Of a stretch of 45,046 nucleotides of DNA, positions 1 through 9,851 are shown in pieces. A model generated the notes under the pieces. That model worked only from the letters and a program-made list of their open reading frames with translations, did not search any database and was not told the origin of the DNA. Numbering within the stretch: position 1 is the stretch's first letter; every line of letters starts with the position of its first letter. The position numbers and the translations under genes were made by a program. Origin of the DNA: Welwitschia mirabilis (taxonomy: Eukaryota > Gnetophyta > Gnetopsida > Welwitschiales); assembly GCA_051453625.1 (NCBI GenBank), contig JBOZIK010000001.1, positions 229,308,334 to 229,353,379 of the forward strand, written 5' to 3'.

Positions 1-249
1 TATAACACCCTTATTTGATTTTCATGTTTGCATCTTAGATTTTCTTATGACCCTTATAATCTATATTATCATTGATCTAGTGACAATTTCTTGGATGATG
101 TAGATTATCAAGGGCAGCCTTTGTTAAGGTTGAAAGTAAGTAGGTTTAGAATTATTTTTGCATTGCATGTTAATTTAAATTACAGCTTGCATCTTGAATT
201 GTATTTTATTTTCTTGCATTATTATTTATTTTTTGTCCCTATTATTTTT

Positions 250-760
250 CAAAGTAACTTGAGTCTCATACTCATAGACTTTAACGTGGATACGACATTT
301 CAGATTAACTCCCATTATACTAGTATGATGTATTATACAAACTATCTATTTTGATTATTAATAATAGAATCTCTTTAAAAATAAAAGCTTGCACAAATAG
401 ATATTGCAACATCTACATTCTAAACCAAGTCTCTTGCAAATGTGTAATGGCATGATATTAGCACTCACTCTAATGTTAATTAAAGCCTTTTTTATTCTTT
501 TGTCCCCCTTTAATGTGACACTATTATTGTTGCCCTTGGATCTTTAAATTTTAGAGATTTTTATGACACTATGTTCATGAAGGATTGAGTTAAAAACACT
601 TTTCTAAAAATAACTTGTTCTTATTTTCTTCTTATTAAGTCTTTTCATAATTTAAATTAGTTTGGATTTTCTTATAAAAGTTTCTAGAATGGTAAGTTTA
701 TATTCACATTTTTCATCAAGGTTTTAAGATGTTCATTAAAAGTTGAATTAGTGTTAAGCT
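250..760 (-). pseudogene. Ty3 retropepsin (protease) region, degenerate
   Basis: Minus-strand fragments match the protease region of plant Tat/Athila elements in order: an upstream block like FNEHLKTLMKNVNINLPF (about 690-750), then KDPRATII, then NIMPLHICKRLGLE (about 420-460). The last corresponds to the segment after the active site that normally reads like N-V-M-P/S...KLGL. The catalytic Asp-Ser/Thr-Gly cannot be read in frame because several stops and shifts intervene. It would have processed the Gag-Pol polyprotein. It is clearly non-functional. Confidence 0.55.
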
Positions 761-1079
761 TATCAAGCCAAGGGGTAGCTAGTTTATTTTTTGATTATTA
801 TGAAGAATTTTTCTTTTTACTTTTAACAAGAAAGGGAAAGTTGTAATTTTCTAATGTTTCAATGTCCTCTTCTTTCTCATCATCTTTAGTATCATTTTGG
901 GACATGATTCATCAGGATGAGGGTTTGCTTTATGTCCACTTCATGTCACAACCTTATAATCTCTTCTTACTTCATTGGGATTTGGTAAAGGTTGTACTGC
1001 TAATGATCCTAGTGATTTTTGATTTGCTAACATTATTTGTTAAATCACATTCACTAAGTTTTCAATGTTGACATTTGTC

Positions 1080-2130
1080 TTTTCTATGCTAGAGTTTCTC
1101 CTTTGTTATAATTTTGTAAGATTATCTTTAGAGTTTTGAAGTAAATTATCTTGATGTTGAAACTTTAATAAACTTGGTTAAAAGTTTGAATTTTTAAAAT
1201 GATTTTGGAAAGGTTGAAAATTAGTTTGAAAATTTTTGATTGGTGTATGAAGTTTGAAAATTTTTAGTTGAAAACATAAACTTATTCATGTATTCTCTCC
1301 TTGTATGTTGGCAATAGTAGATAATCCTTGGTTATGTGATAGTTGTCCTTACACAAGTTACATGTTGACATAATACTCTTATCAGTTGCTAATTTTGCAT
1401 CTAGAATCATCTCAGTATACTTCTCTAAAGTATTTCTGAAATCCTTAATCAAATTTATAAGATTATCTTCTATTTTTCCTACCTCCTTTTTTTATTTTAC
1501 CTCTTTCAAATCTTTGATGGTGTCTCCTATAGTGTAGTTATCTTTTAATATTGACCAAGTTTAACTAACCTCCACAAGTTCTTCTAATGTTTTCCAAGCA
1601 TTTTTTAGTATGAGGTTTATTAGGTTTCTACCACAAGAAAAATCTACAAGTTATTTCATTTAGCAGTTTAGCCCATTATAGAATTAGTCAACTAGCTCTT
1701 CTTATTGAAAGTGTCTATTAGATTAGAATGAATTGTGATGAAGAAGTGTTCATATGTGGAAGCGTAATTCCCATTTGGTTATTATTGGAAATTTGTCACT
1801 TCTTTTTTCCTTTTTTTAATGATTTCTTCACTTATGAATCTTTAAATGAAAGCTTTCTGGAATTGATTACAAGACTTTAAAATTTTTTGGGTTATAGATT
1901 TTATCCAAAGTTTTACCTCTTCTTTTAATGTGATTGGTAAAATTACCATATATGTATGATCACTAATTCTTTTCTTTATGTTTCTGAAGGTAAGAACTAG
2001 TTGTTTGATATCTGCAATGTGTTAAAGGAGATCCTCATTGTGTTCATTACTAAAGATGGGATAGGCATTTAAATTATTTAATTCAATTTCATCTCCTAGG
2101 GGTAAATCAAAAGGAGTTTGAATTTATTAT
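1080..2130 (-). pseudogene. Ty3 gag, degenerate
   Basis: On the minus strand the capsid-like retrotransposon gag domain is recognisable in pieces. LPITLKEEVKLWIKSI (about 1888-1950) is the usual 'L...A..W...L' helix, followed by NQFQKAFI and a YEHFF block. At about 1321-1372 a zinc-knuckle-like stretch CNLCKDNYHITKDYLLL retains C-x2-C and H, but the last Cys is replaced. After it comes the Asn/Phe-rich tail typical of Athila-type Gag. Stops and shifts occur throughout, so this is a fossil. Confidence 0.55.
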
Positions 2131-2479
2131 TTTCTATTTGCTATTAACTCTTTAAGGGTAAGGTTTGCATTAGGACTAGGGTTGAAGATAAAGATCCTAT
2201 GACTTGTTTTTACTTTTACACAATATTCGATATAGTATAATTATCTTCTTCTAAATTATCTTATAAACATTTACTTTTACAGGATAGGATTTAGAAAAAA
2301 TGAAATCAGAGGGGATATTATATGCACCTAAAGATTGCATTCCTGATTTGATTTCAAAGATAACTAGTTCTTCTTTAATGTTGCCCTCTATCAGCAGTTT
2401 TTCTCTCTAATATTTATTTCCTAGATTAATCATGTCACAACATTATTCAAACATAAAACAATAAAATATGAAATGCAAA

Positions 2480-2790
2480 ATAAATAACAATCATCCATCT
2501 TATCATGGGAACAACAAATGGGATGACAAAAATAGTTATTTCTAAACTAAAAATTACAGCAAGTAGAAAATCAAAAGTAAAAAGCAGAAAATAGAGCTAT
2601 CGTTCACCTTGTCATGGGGACAATAGAGGAAATAATAGTTATTTTCTATTAAAACAGAAATCAAAACAAAATCACAAATAAAAAGTAAAATAAAATAATT
2701 TGCATCATCATGCTCAACGTCCTGGGGATGATAAAGAGGACGACAGACTGTTATTGAAAAAACTGAGAAAACTAAAAATTGCAAACGAAA
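2480..2790 (-). repeat. Tandem repeat, three units of about 105-110 bp, in the Ty3 leader
   Basis: Three units each carry a core of the form TCATCC..T...TGGGGATGACA..GGGATGACA (cores near 2490-2530, 2600-2640 and 2703-2750), followed by an A-rich stretch beginning AATAGTTATT or similar. The units lie between the primer site and gag of the minus-strand element. A 76-codon open frame at 2554-2784 (minus) is only read-through of these repeats. Confidence 0.6.
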
Positions 2791-2898
2791 AACTTACCAT
2801 TCTTAAATAGAAATACAATGTTACTATAGATAAATATTTAAATATAAATTTAATTTACTCGGTTAATCAACAATAATCCTTGTGCTCCTCAACAACTT

Positions 2899-2916
2899 TC
2901 CCCGATAATGATACTA
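2899..2916 (-). other. Primer-binding site, tRNA-Asp type, decayed
   Basis: The minus strand reads TAGTATCATTATCGGGGA. The complement of the 3' end of plant tRNA-Asp, used by Athila/Tat elements, is TGGCGCCGTTGCCGGGGA. Eleven of 18 positions match, and all seven differences are C-to-T or G-to-A. This fixes the orientation of the element and the inner edge of its 5' LTR. Confidence 0.6.
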
Positions 2917-4094
2917 ACATATTACAGTGTATGTCTTTTGCAATCCTTTAAATTTTACTGAATCCTATTAATTAAAGTAGATATATTGCAAAATATGAAC
3001 TATAGTATAGATGGGAGTGACTCAAATGTCATAAACCCATTGAAGGCATGTGAGAAAAGAAGGATAATTTATTTTTAAAGAAACATTGTATTCTAAACTT
3101 AAGAATTAATGCAAGAAAGTAAAAATGCAATGCAATACAAATGAACTTAACCTAAATGAAAATCTATCTGAGTACTGAATCAAATTGTCAGGAAGATCGT
3201 CCTTGTATAACCTAAATCAATAAAGGAGATTATCACTAACTGAGACTAACTTAGACTAGTAAGTGACTCAAATTAAGTGCAATGTAAAATGATTCTAAAC
3301 AACTTTTATTAATCTTAACAAAGGTTGTCCTTAAGAGCTATATCATTAATGAGATTCTCACTGAATCAATAACAATATAAACCATAAGTAAAATTAATAA
3401 AAGAAATACACAAATGAAACAGAGTTTTATATTAAAAATTAAACCAGCATCTATGTTACAAAATTGTTAAGCCTTAATGGAGGATGAACAACCCTTTACC
3501 AAGAGAATATCTTTCTATAACTCATAAGATAGATCTCTATACTTTAATCTCTTGTCACAAGAATGTCTAGTTCATCAAAGATGGATATAAGAGTTCCGGG
3601 AAAGAGGAGGATGAAGAAGACAAAACTATTACATAAAATGTGCTAAAAATGCATTCAAATCAGATAGATGAAATGGATGAAGGTTGATTAGCCATTTTAG
3701 ATGTCATCCTAATGATCATAGGAATGACCAAGGGAATAACAGTACATGCATTATTAATTATCATCTTGCATGTAGTGGGGATGATCTGGGGGATGACACA
3801 TAATGGTTACAACTCTAGTCCATGTAACATCTGATTTAGCATGTAAATGATTATCATCCTACTTGTTATGGGAATGACAAAAGGAATAAGAATCCTCTTT
3901 ATTCTTCCAATTCAAGAGAATTATACCTCTTTTATCATTGATCTTTCTCTAAAGCACTAAGCATCAAAAAGTGTCTAAAATTCCTCTAAAAGATGCTAAG
4001 AATTGAACATTTCTGTAATCATAATTCAACTATTCATAATCCTTAGAATTGCATCTAAACGTATATAAATGTCTTTTAAAATAGCTCATAACAC
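2917..4094 (-). mobile_element. Putative 5' LTR of the minus-strand Ty3 element
   Basis: This interval lies directly upstream (minus strand) of the primer site and has no coding signal. It holds three further copies of the GGGATGACA-type core seen in the leader (near 3702-3742, 3760-3805 and 3851-3890). The outer end is inferred, and the partner LTR is outside the window. Confidence 0.4.
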
Positions 4095-5039
4095 CCCATC
4101 TAATAATAAAATTTGGTAGTGCATCACCCAATTAAGTAAGCTAACATGTAATATCATTTAATTTTAAACCCCACTTTGTAATTATCTATAAGTTAAGATT
4201 ATAGTTAGATATAGTAACAGTTAAATTATGTACTTGTTATTTTACTTTTTAAAGTGATATTATTATGATAATATTATTTATAGAATTTTTAAAAGTTTCA
4301 AGAATTTTTATGGTAGAAGTCTTCAGTTTTGTAAACATCTATTAGAGAGATGTCTATAGATTTGTAGACATATTTAAAGCAAACATCTTGAGTTTTCAAA
4401 TGTATTTGAAGATTAAGTATGCTTTTTAAAATTTTTTAATTGGATGTCTTTGATAAAGTAGATTTCTTGATAGTATGAAAAATGTATTGGAAAATTTTTA
4501 ATAGCAAACATATTTTATGGTATAGACATCTAATTTTTTCATTTTAGACATCTCTTTGTAGGTAGATTTCTTTCCTATACTATTGTAAAAATTAAAGCAT
4601 GCCAAAAGCCTAGGGTTTTGATCCTTTTTATTTTAAAAAGGAATCATCAAATATCATTTTTAAGTCTTTGATCAATAGGTGTCCCTCTCAAAGCACTTAT
4701 TAGGCTAATATTCTCAAATTTCTTTAGTAGTATGTCTTGATTTTAATAAACATATTTACTGTAAGGAAGAATAAATTCCTTTTTTCCTTTAGATTCTTTT
4801 ATTTAGTGTTTTATTCATTTTTTAGCTAATCTTCTTTTATATTTTCATATATTTTCTCAAAAATAATTAAAAGAAAGTTTACTAGTACCTTAAGAGATTA
4901 AAAACTAGCATCAAAACCTTAAAGATCTTAATATGAGCATCAGTTTCATCATGAGGTAATTGCAAAAAGATATAGAACTTAGACAACAAACTTTTAAATG
5001 TAGAAATAACAATTGCATTTTAAAAACAAAGGAAAGATC
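4095..5039 (+). other. Non-coding region upstream of the older extra ORF; promoter-like
   Basis: No protein similarity seen. A cluster of AGACATCT / AGATGTCT-type 8-mers lies at about 4335-4570, then an AT box (TTTTATTTTAAAAAGG near 4627-4642), then a pyrimidine-rich leader. This parallels the region before the extra ORF in the inner element (palindromic motif cluster, TATA box, ORF). I infer an internal promoter of the old copia element. Decay prevents certainty. Confidence 0.3.
4335..4570. repeat. Cluster of short palindrome-derived motifs (AGACATCT / AGATGTCT)
   Basis: At least six partial or complete copies occur, in both orientations: AACATCTAT, AGATGTCTA, TAGACATA, GATGTCTT, AGACATCTA and AGACATCTC. 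The same motif recurs at 7285-7700 inside the old LTR. The two orientations are reverse complements, as expected for a decayed palindrome. Confidence 0.5.
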
Positions 5040-6560
5040 AGCTTGTGACTTACTTCTCTCAACTCAGATTGGTTATGATTGTTCAGTTATATCATAGTAT
5101 ACTAGATTTAGTGGTGAGGAATTCTATGCCAACATTCAGAATATAGATGATAGCACAAGGGCTTTCTAAACTTAAAACAGAGGTATTTCATTGCATATTA
5201 CTCCTAGTTTTATAAATTCAATTCTTTGAATTAATGACTTAGAGCTTCTTTCTCAATTGTATGTACATTTGTTTAAGGAAATATTCATTTCACAAGTTGT
5301 TAGTGTGTCATGGAGAACTATGAGCAGTATTTTGTTTGGATACTCTAGAATGAATTTTTTTGAAAATATAAAGCATAAATACATGATTTATAATGCCTAT
5401 TCTATAATATTTAGTCAAAGGTAGTAGTTACAGTTATTGCAAACTAATGCAAACTTTTATTATATTTTAGTTAGTTATTAGTATAAAGCTTGATTTAGAT
5501 TTTATACTATACGTGGATATTACTAGTTTGTTTCACAAGATTTAGACTTTGGATTATCCTTATTTCTTTAGTTTTATTATTAACAGTGTCAACATAATAA
5601 TTTTATAAGTAAACATTATTTGTTTAAATAAATATTTAGCTAAATTCAGTGAAAAATAAAGAGTACCACTAACACCAGGTAAGGGTAAAATATAAGGACT
5701 TCACAATATCAAATATCTTACTTCATAGTTACACATGATTCATCATCAATAAAGAAGGGATTAAAAGTAATAGAAAAAATGATGGAAAAATTAAAAGAAA
5801 TTTCTTAAGGTTGAAAAAGCACAGGTCCACTGCTAGTGAAGGTGAATCTCTAATAGGGAGTTAGAAATCCATAAGAACTTCCACATGGACAGACTCAGAG
5901 GATGAAATAGAAGAAGAGACACCTTTAGAACCATAGAGAATAGGTTATAACTTAGGAAGAATAGATAGCGGTTCTATAGACTTATTAAGATAGAAGGCAT
6001 AAGTTCAGAGGGATCACTAGACTTCCATAGAGACATAGGTGCAAGGAGCGCAAAAGGCTTTAGTTCCATCACAGAGGTAGCAAGAAACAAAGTTAGAGAG
6101 CTCAAATATTTAGCCTTTTATCTTCTATTAGCCATATCCTAAGATACTAGTTCATCATCTTACTTAGCTACTGTTACCTTCTCGTCCCTTATTATCATCA
6201 AATATACCATCTCCACCTTCACTATATATTCCCTATCCATCTTTATCTTACATAGAGCCTCTTTAGGTACCACCACTTTCCACCATTTTAGCATCATCAT
6301 TTGTAGAAAGTTTCCTAGCTATCTTCTTTAAAACATCCATCACTCCTCAAATGTACTAATGTATGAAGAGAAGGCTTATACAAGCCCAGGTGAGACCTCT
6401 CAGGATTCTTCTAAGAAGTGTCACATGTCACTACCCACATTCTCCTCATATTATACCATTTAAACGTTTAATATTCATGATAGTAGCAATGACAATGACA
6501 AAGAAGTAGAAGGCACATACTATACTAATGGCTTTATGCTTAACGATTAGTTCTTATTTA
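5040..6560 (+). pseudogene. Extra ORF of the older Sirevirus-like element ('putative plant transposon protein' type), degenerate
   Basis: The frame at 5101-5300 reads GEEFYANIQNIDDSTRAF, then NRGISLHITPSFINSIL, then INDLELL. This is the core of a family often annotated 'putative plant transposon protein' (I believe Pfam PF20167), whose hallmark is EFYANI...V.G..I.ITP..I..IL.IP. Upstream, IGY occupies the place of the family's usual IGW. Beyond about 5350 the signal fades, but acid- and Ser/Pro-rich segments at 5880-6500 resemble its tail. Stops at about 5095, 5161 and 5167 and later shifts show it is dead. Its function is unknown. Its place, upstream of the PPT and 3' LTR, equals that of the better preserved copy at 13449-15050. 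Confidence 0.5.
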
Positions 6561-6566
6561 TCTGCT

Positions 6567-6581
6567 ATCCAAAAAGAGGGA
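6567..6581 (+). other. Polypurine-tract-like copy 1 of the old element
   Basis: ATCCAAAAAGAGGGA follows the extra ORF remnant, as ATCAAAAAGAGGAAA does after the extra ORF of the inner element (15101). Confidence 0.4.
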
Positions 6582-7085
6582 TAAGAAATGGAAAATTAGT
6601 TACAAATTAGTTATAACATGGACATGTTATTTAGCATGGAGGACTTGGCTATGAGATGATGGATTAGTTTGCTTGAGTGATATTATTATTTATTAATAAT
6701 CACTCTTAATTGGTTTAGCATACATTATTATGTTATGACATTTTATTATTGTTAGCTACCTTATTATTATCATTTCCTATTGGCACATTTTCATAATCTT
6801 TAATTATGTATTAATTGACACACTTTTAAATGCTATGCTTTAATTTTTTTAGCTTATTACTATTAATATATCTTACTTAATTAGTTATTAATATTTTTAA
6901 ATAAAATTAATAAACATTTATATGCCTTTATTACTCTAATCTTTACATATTTATTCAAGTTGTTAAAATTATAATTCTTTTTAGTCTATTTTAAAAAATG
7001 ATTATGAGTTTTCTATCTTTAATATGAATATCTCAAATTAGTTGATTAAATGCAATTATACTAGAAATATTTCCCAAGATTTGGA
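6582..7085. other. AT-rich spacer, nothing recognised
   Basis: Between two polypurine-tract-like sites of the old element. No open frame of note, no similarity recognised. Confidence 0.4.
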
Positions 7086-7106
7086 TGTCATTAAAAAGGA
7101 GAAGAT
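7086..7106 (+). other. Polypurine tract of the old copia element
   Basis: GTCATTAAAAAGGAGAAGAT directly precedes TGTTGG. The inner element has the same arrangement (GTCATTAATATCAAAGAGGG, then AGAT, then TGTTGG). It would prime plus-strand DNA synthesis and defines the start of the 3' LTR. Confidence 0.6.
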
Positions 7107-7736
7107 TGTTGGTAAATCTAAGTTTGATGATTTTCATTTTCAAATATTTTATGTCATTATGTAGAGAGGTCAATGCAAAGAAAATCATATTTCAAGTAGC
7201 ATAAATCAAAGTCAGATCTTCAAGATGAGATCTCATGAAAAGCATAAAATTAGAAATGCAAAATCAGTTAATTAAACACATGTATAGTATGGACGACATC
7301 TATAGAGAAGACTTCCATAATTGGAAGACATCTATGATAAAGACATTTACATGATGTTTATAATATACCAAGTTTGTAAATTAGGTGAAAGACAATTATT
7401 TCAATAAAGATAATCATGCTAAAATATGAATCTGATATAGATGAAATACATCTACACGTTTGAAGACATCTATGCTAATCTATAATAGGTAATAGAGTTA
7501 ATTTATACTTTAATAAATATTTTACTTTCTAGGAAAGATAACAAATTCTTATTGCAAATTCATAATCATGAAGGACCATAGATTGTATAATTCAATTTTG
7601 ATTAAGTTCTAGGGACTTTAAATGAAGACATATACTAGGTAAAGAAGTTTGATTGTTAGTAGACATCTATAATTTTTGAGACATCTTAGATGAATGTTTA
7701 CATCAAATAAAAAGGAAGATGTGCACCTAATGCCTA
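7107..7736 (+). mobile_element. Old copia (Sirevirus-like) 3' LTR, left segment
   Basis: Starts TGTTGGTAAATC after a polypurine tract. Contains a cluster of AGACATCT motifs (about 7285-7700). The LTR is split by the 7737-18293 insertion. The remainder resumes at 18299, giving a reconstituted length near 1.48 kb, close to the 1.40 kb LTR of the inner element. Confidence 0.6.
7732..7736. repeat. Target site duplication, left (GCCTA)
   Basis: GCCTA immediately precedes the 5' LTR start TGTTGG and is repeated exactly at 18294-18298 after the 3' LTR end ATCA. Five bp is the usual size for copia elements. Confidence 0.85.
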
Positions 7737-7884
7737 TGTTGGATTATCTTTTACCAATTGATGTTAAATTAATGTCTCTTATATACCAAATGTTGTATAT
7801 TTTATATAGAAGAGTTTGAGCTTTTACAAGTTGAAAGATGGAACTAAAATATGCACCAAAAACCTATTTAGTTAGTTCACCCTC

Positions 7885-8280
7885 GATAGGGATCAACCGG
7901 ATTCTAAAGGGGTTAACCACACCTGAAGCCATCAAAGGAAAATGGATTGCATATAGAGGAGTTAACCAAATTCTGATGGTGTCGATCACATCTGTAACTT
8001 AGAGAATTAGTATCCCTAAACTGAATGGCAAGGGGTTGACTAGATTTTCATAGGTCAATTAGATTTGAGGACCTGATAGATAATATTCCTAGACTGAAAG
8101 ACAAGGAATTGATTGAACCCAAGATGGGGTCAACCAGACTGGGGCCGACTAGACCCAGATGGAGTCGACCAGATCTGGAGATGTAAAAAACTTGAGGCAA
8201 CCGAATATTTCTCTTGGGTGACCTATGTAATTCATGACATCATATGGGGTCGACCGGATCTTTGTGGGATCGATTAGACA
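7885..8280 (+). repeat. Array of GGGGTCGACCRGATC-type palindromic motifs in U3
   Basis: About a dozen diverged copies. The best are GGGGTCAACCAGACT (8126), GGGGCCGACTAGACC (8141), GGAGTCGACCAGATC (8161), GGGGTCGACCGGATC (8246) and GGGATCGATTAGACA (8266), with weaker copies from 7888 on. The core GTCGAC is a perfect palindrome and contains CpG. Palindromic motif arrays upstream of the LTR promoter are known in Sireviruses, so a cis-regulatory role is plausible but inferred. Confidence 0.7.
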
Positions 8281-8404
8281 GCGCAAAAAAGAAATTTTTC
8301 TAAGCATTATGTATTTATTATCTAGCCATTAGGTAGCCATTTTCTAGCCATTTATAGCTATTAGAGGTGTAATTAAAATGTACTAAATCATAATAGCTTT
8401 TCAT

Positions 8405-8413
8405 TATAAATAG
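8405..8413 (+). promoter_or_regulatory. LTR TATA box
   Basis: TATAAATAG lies about 125 bp after the last palindromic motif and about 730 bp before the LTR end, the expected U3/R position. Confidence 0.6.
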
Positions 8414-8692
8414 CTAAGCTATAGATGACTAAGAAATCTTTTGGAACTATTTTCATTTGGCTAAATCATTTTAATCTAAAATATCAAGCTGTGCATTAAC
8501 ATTGTTTATCTTGCTTTCACATTACTGATAGAAGAAGATCTATCATTGGCATTCATACTTCTTTCGTAATTAGATCTAGAGCTACATTGATGTATTTCTA
8601 TTAGAGGATATCTTCATCTATTGTACTATTTTTAGAATGAGTGATATCTATGCTATTGAGGCATTACTACATCACTACCATTGTTTTCTAGA

Positions 8693-8832
8693 GGTTTAGA
8701 CTAAGCCTTAAAATTTCTGCACTATAGGTTAAGACTAAGCCTTGAAAGGTCCATGCTATAGGTTGAGACTAAGCTTTGAAAAGTCCATTGTAAAGGTTAA
8801 GACTTAGCTTGTAAAAGTCCATTTGTAAAGAT
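8693..8832 (+). repeat. Four tandem 34-bp repeats in the LTR
   Basis: Unit starts at 8693, 8727, 8761 and 8795, exactly 34 bp apart. Each begins GGTT(A/G)AGACTAAGC or similar and ends near GTCCAT..TA. The 3' LTR has the same array at 17847, 17881, 17915 and 17949. Confidence 0.8.
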
Positions 8833-9140
8833 TATAGGTAAACCTGAAATACTTGATGAAGTAACAGAGATCTGAGATCTAGCTTGGAAGAAGATGATTG
8901 TTAAGAGTGGAGTAGGGGATTTTCCAAATCACTATAAATCTAGCTTGCATTAAATTGGTAGTTTATGCTTTTTGTTTTTGATTCTTTACTTTTAATATTT
9001 TATCATATTGTACACATCCTAGATAAATTTATTTTAATATGCAAGTTGTGTTTCAAATAGATTTATTTTAGTTTAATTGTTAAGTTTCTGAAAGACCCTA
9101 TTCACGCTGCCTGTCCTTCTAGGGTTCTTGATACTATCAT

Positions 9141-9152
9141 TGGTATCAGATC
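9141..9152 (+). other. Primer-binding site for initiator tRNA-Met
   Basis: TGGTATCAGATC matches the standard copia primer site TGGTATCAGAGC with one change, and lies one base after the LTR end. It primes minus-strand synthesis. Confidence 0.8.
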
Positions 9153-9204
9153 TAAGTTGAGTCTACAATAGATTTTAACTAATTTTAACATTAGAACCTT
9201 AAAA

Positions 9205-9749
9205 ATGAGTAACCCTTCTAATGGATTTTCAATTGGTCATTCACCTATGTTCGATGGGTCAAACTATGCCTATTGGAAAACTAGGATGAGAATACTTTTT
9301 AGATCCCATAATGCTGATATAGAGGAAGTCATCTATAAAGGTCATACCAAATCCATGAAAACTCACATCAATGCAAATGACAATACTATTCTAGTTTCCA
9401 AATCCCAAGACTAGTGGATAGCAACAGACAAGGCAAAAACCACCATTGATGCCCATGCTCTTAATGTAATTTTTTATGTAGTATGTGCAAATAAATTTAA
9501 ATGAATAATAAACTATAATCATGCTAAGGAAGCTTGGGACATTCTTGAAGTGGCACATGAATGAACCTCATCCATTAAACAAGCCAAACATCATATGCTT
9601 ATTTATAAATTTGAAGATATTCATATGGATGAAGAAGAAATTTTGTAGGAATTTTTTGCTAGACTGATAGATATCGTGAAATCAATGGCAAGCCTCAGAG
9701 AATGCATGAAGGAAAGAAAAGTAGTAAGGAAAGTCTTAAGATACATACC
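9205..9749 (+). pseudogene. Inner element gag, N-terminal segment (copy a, runs into a gap)
   Basis: Starts MSNPSNGFSIGHSPMFDGSN, followed by YAYWKTRMR. This is the copia Gag N-terminus (DUF4219/UBN2-type, with the usual 'FDG.NY.YWK.RM' motif). The frame stops at 9412 after KSQD, but the reading continues in the same frame through KAKTTIDAHALNVIFYVVCA, EEEIL*EFFARL and KSMASLRECMKE. Stops replace Trp or Gln codons. A 100-N gap follows, after which gag starts again, so copies a and b are alternative versions of one region rather than a natural tandem. The start is the first ATG after the primer site, 53 bases downstream of it. Confidence 0.75.
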
Positions 9750-9851
9750 NNNNNNNNNNNNNNNNNNNNNNNNNNNNNNNNNNNNNNNNNNNNNNNNNNN
9801 NNNNNNNNNNNNNNNNNNNNNNNNNNNNNNNNNNNNNNNNNNNNNNNNNAA

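Larger units (their letters stand above)
1..4094 (-). mobile_element. 5' part of a decayed Ty3/gypsy retrotransposon (Tat/Athila-like), truncated by window edge
   Basis: Read on the minus strand, the order is putative 5' LTR, tRNA-Asp-like primer site, repeat-bearing leader, gag and protease, with pol running off the left edge. The gag and protease similarity is seen only in fragments from different frames, so the element is old and dead. The right boundary at about 4094 is chosen because the minus strand there reads TGTTATGAGC after a GGGG run, a plausible LTR start. I cannot test it without the 3' LTR. Confidence 0.6.
7737..9139 (+). mobile_element. 5' LTR of the inner element
   Basis: About 1.4 kb, from TGTTGGATTATC to GATACTATCA. 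The 3' LTR (16211-18293) follows it throughout with many point differences. In order it holds a palindromic GGGGTCGACCRGATC-type motif array (7885-8280), a TATA box (8405), and four 34-bp repeats (8693-8830). The CA end is one base before the primer site. Confidence 0.85.

Noticed and set aside
1-11. TATAACACCC at the window start, similar to the putative LTR end at about 4085-4097
   Set aside because: Only ten bases, at the window edge. It could be the far end of another LTR but cannot be judged without flanking sequence.
91-354. 87-codon plus-strand open frame
   Set aside because: It lies opposite the minus-strand Ty3 protease fossil, is rich in Phe/Tyr/Leu/Ile as AT-rich chance frames are, and has no recognisable motif.
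2554-2784. 76-codon minus-strand open frame with repeated CP.D and HPQD words
   Set aside because: It is read-through of the ~107-bp tandem repeats in the Ty3 leader, so the resemblance between its parts is DNA repetition.
8693-8832. Regularly spaced repeats, considered as a CRISPR-like array
   Set aside because: There are no unique spacers: the 34-bp units are contiguous, they lie in an LTR and recur in the partner LTR, in a plant genome.
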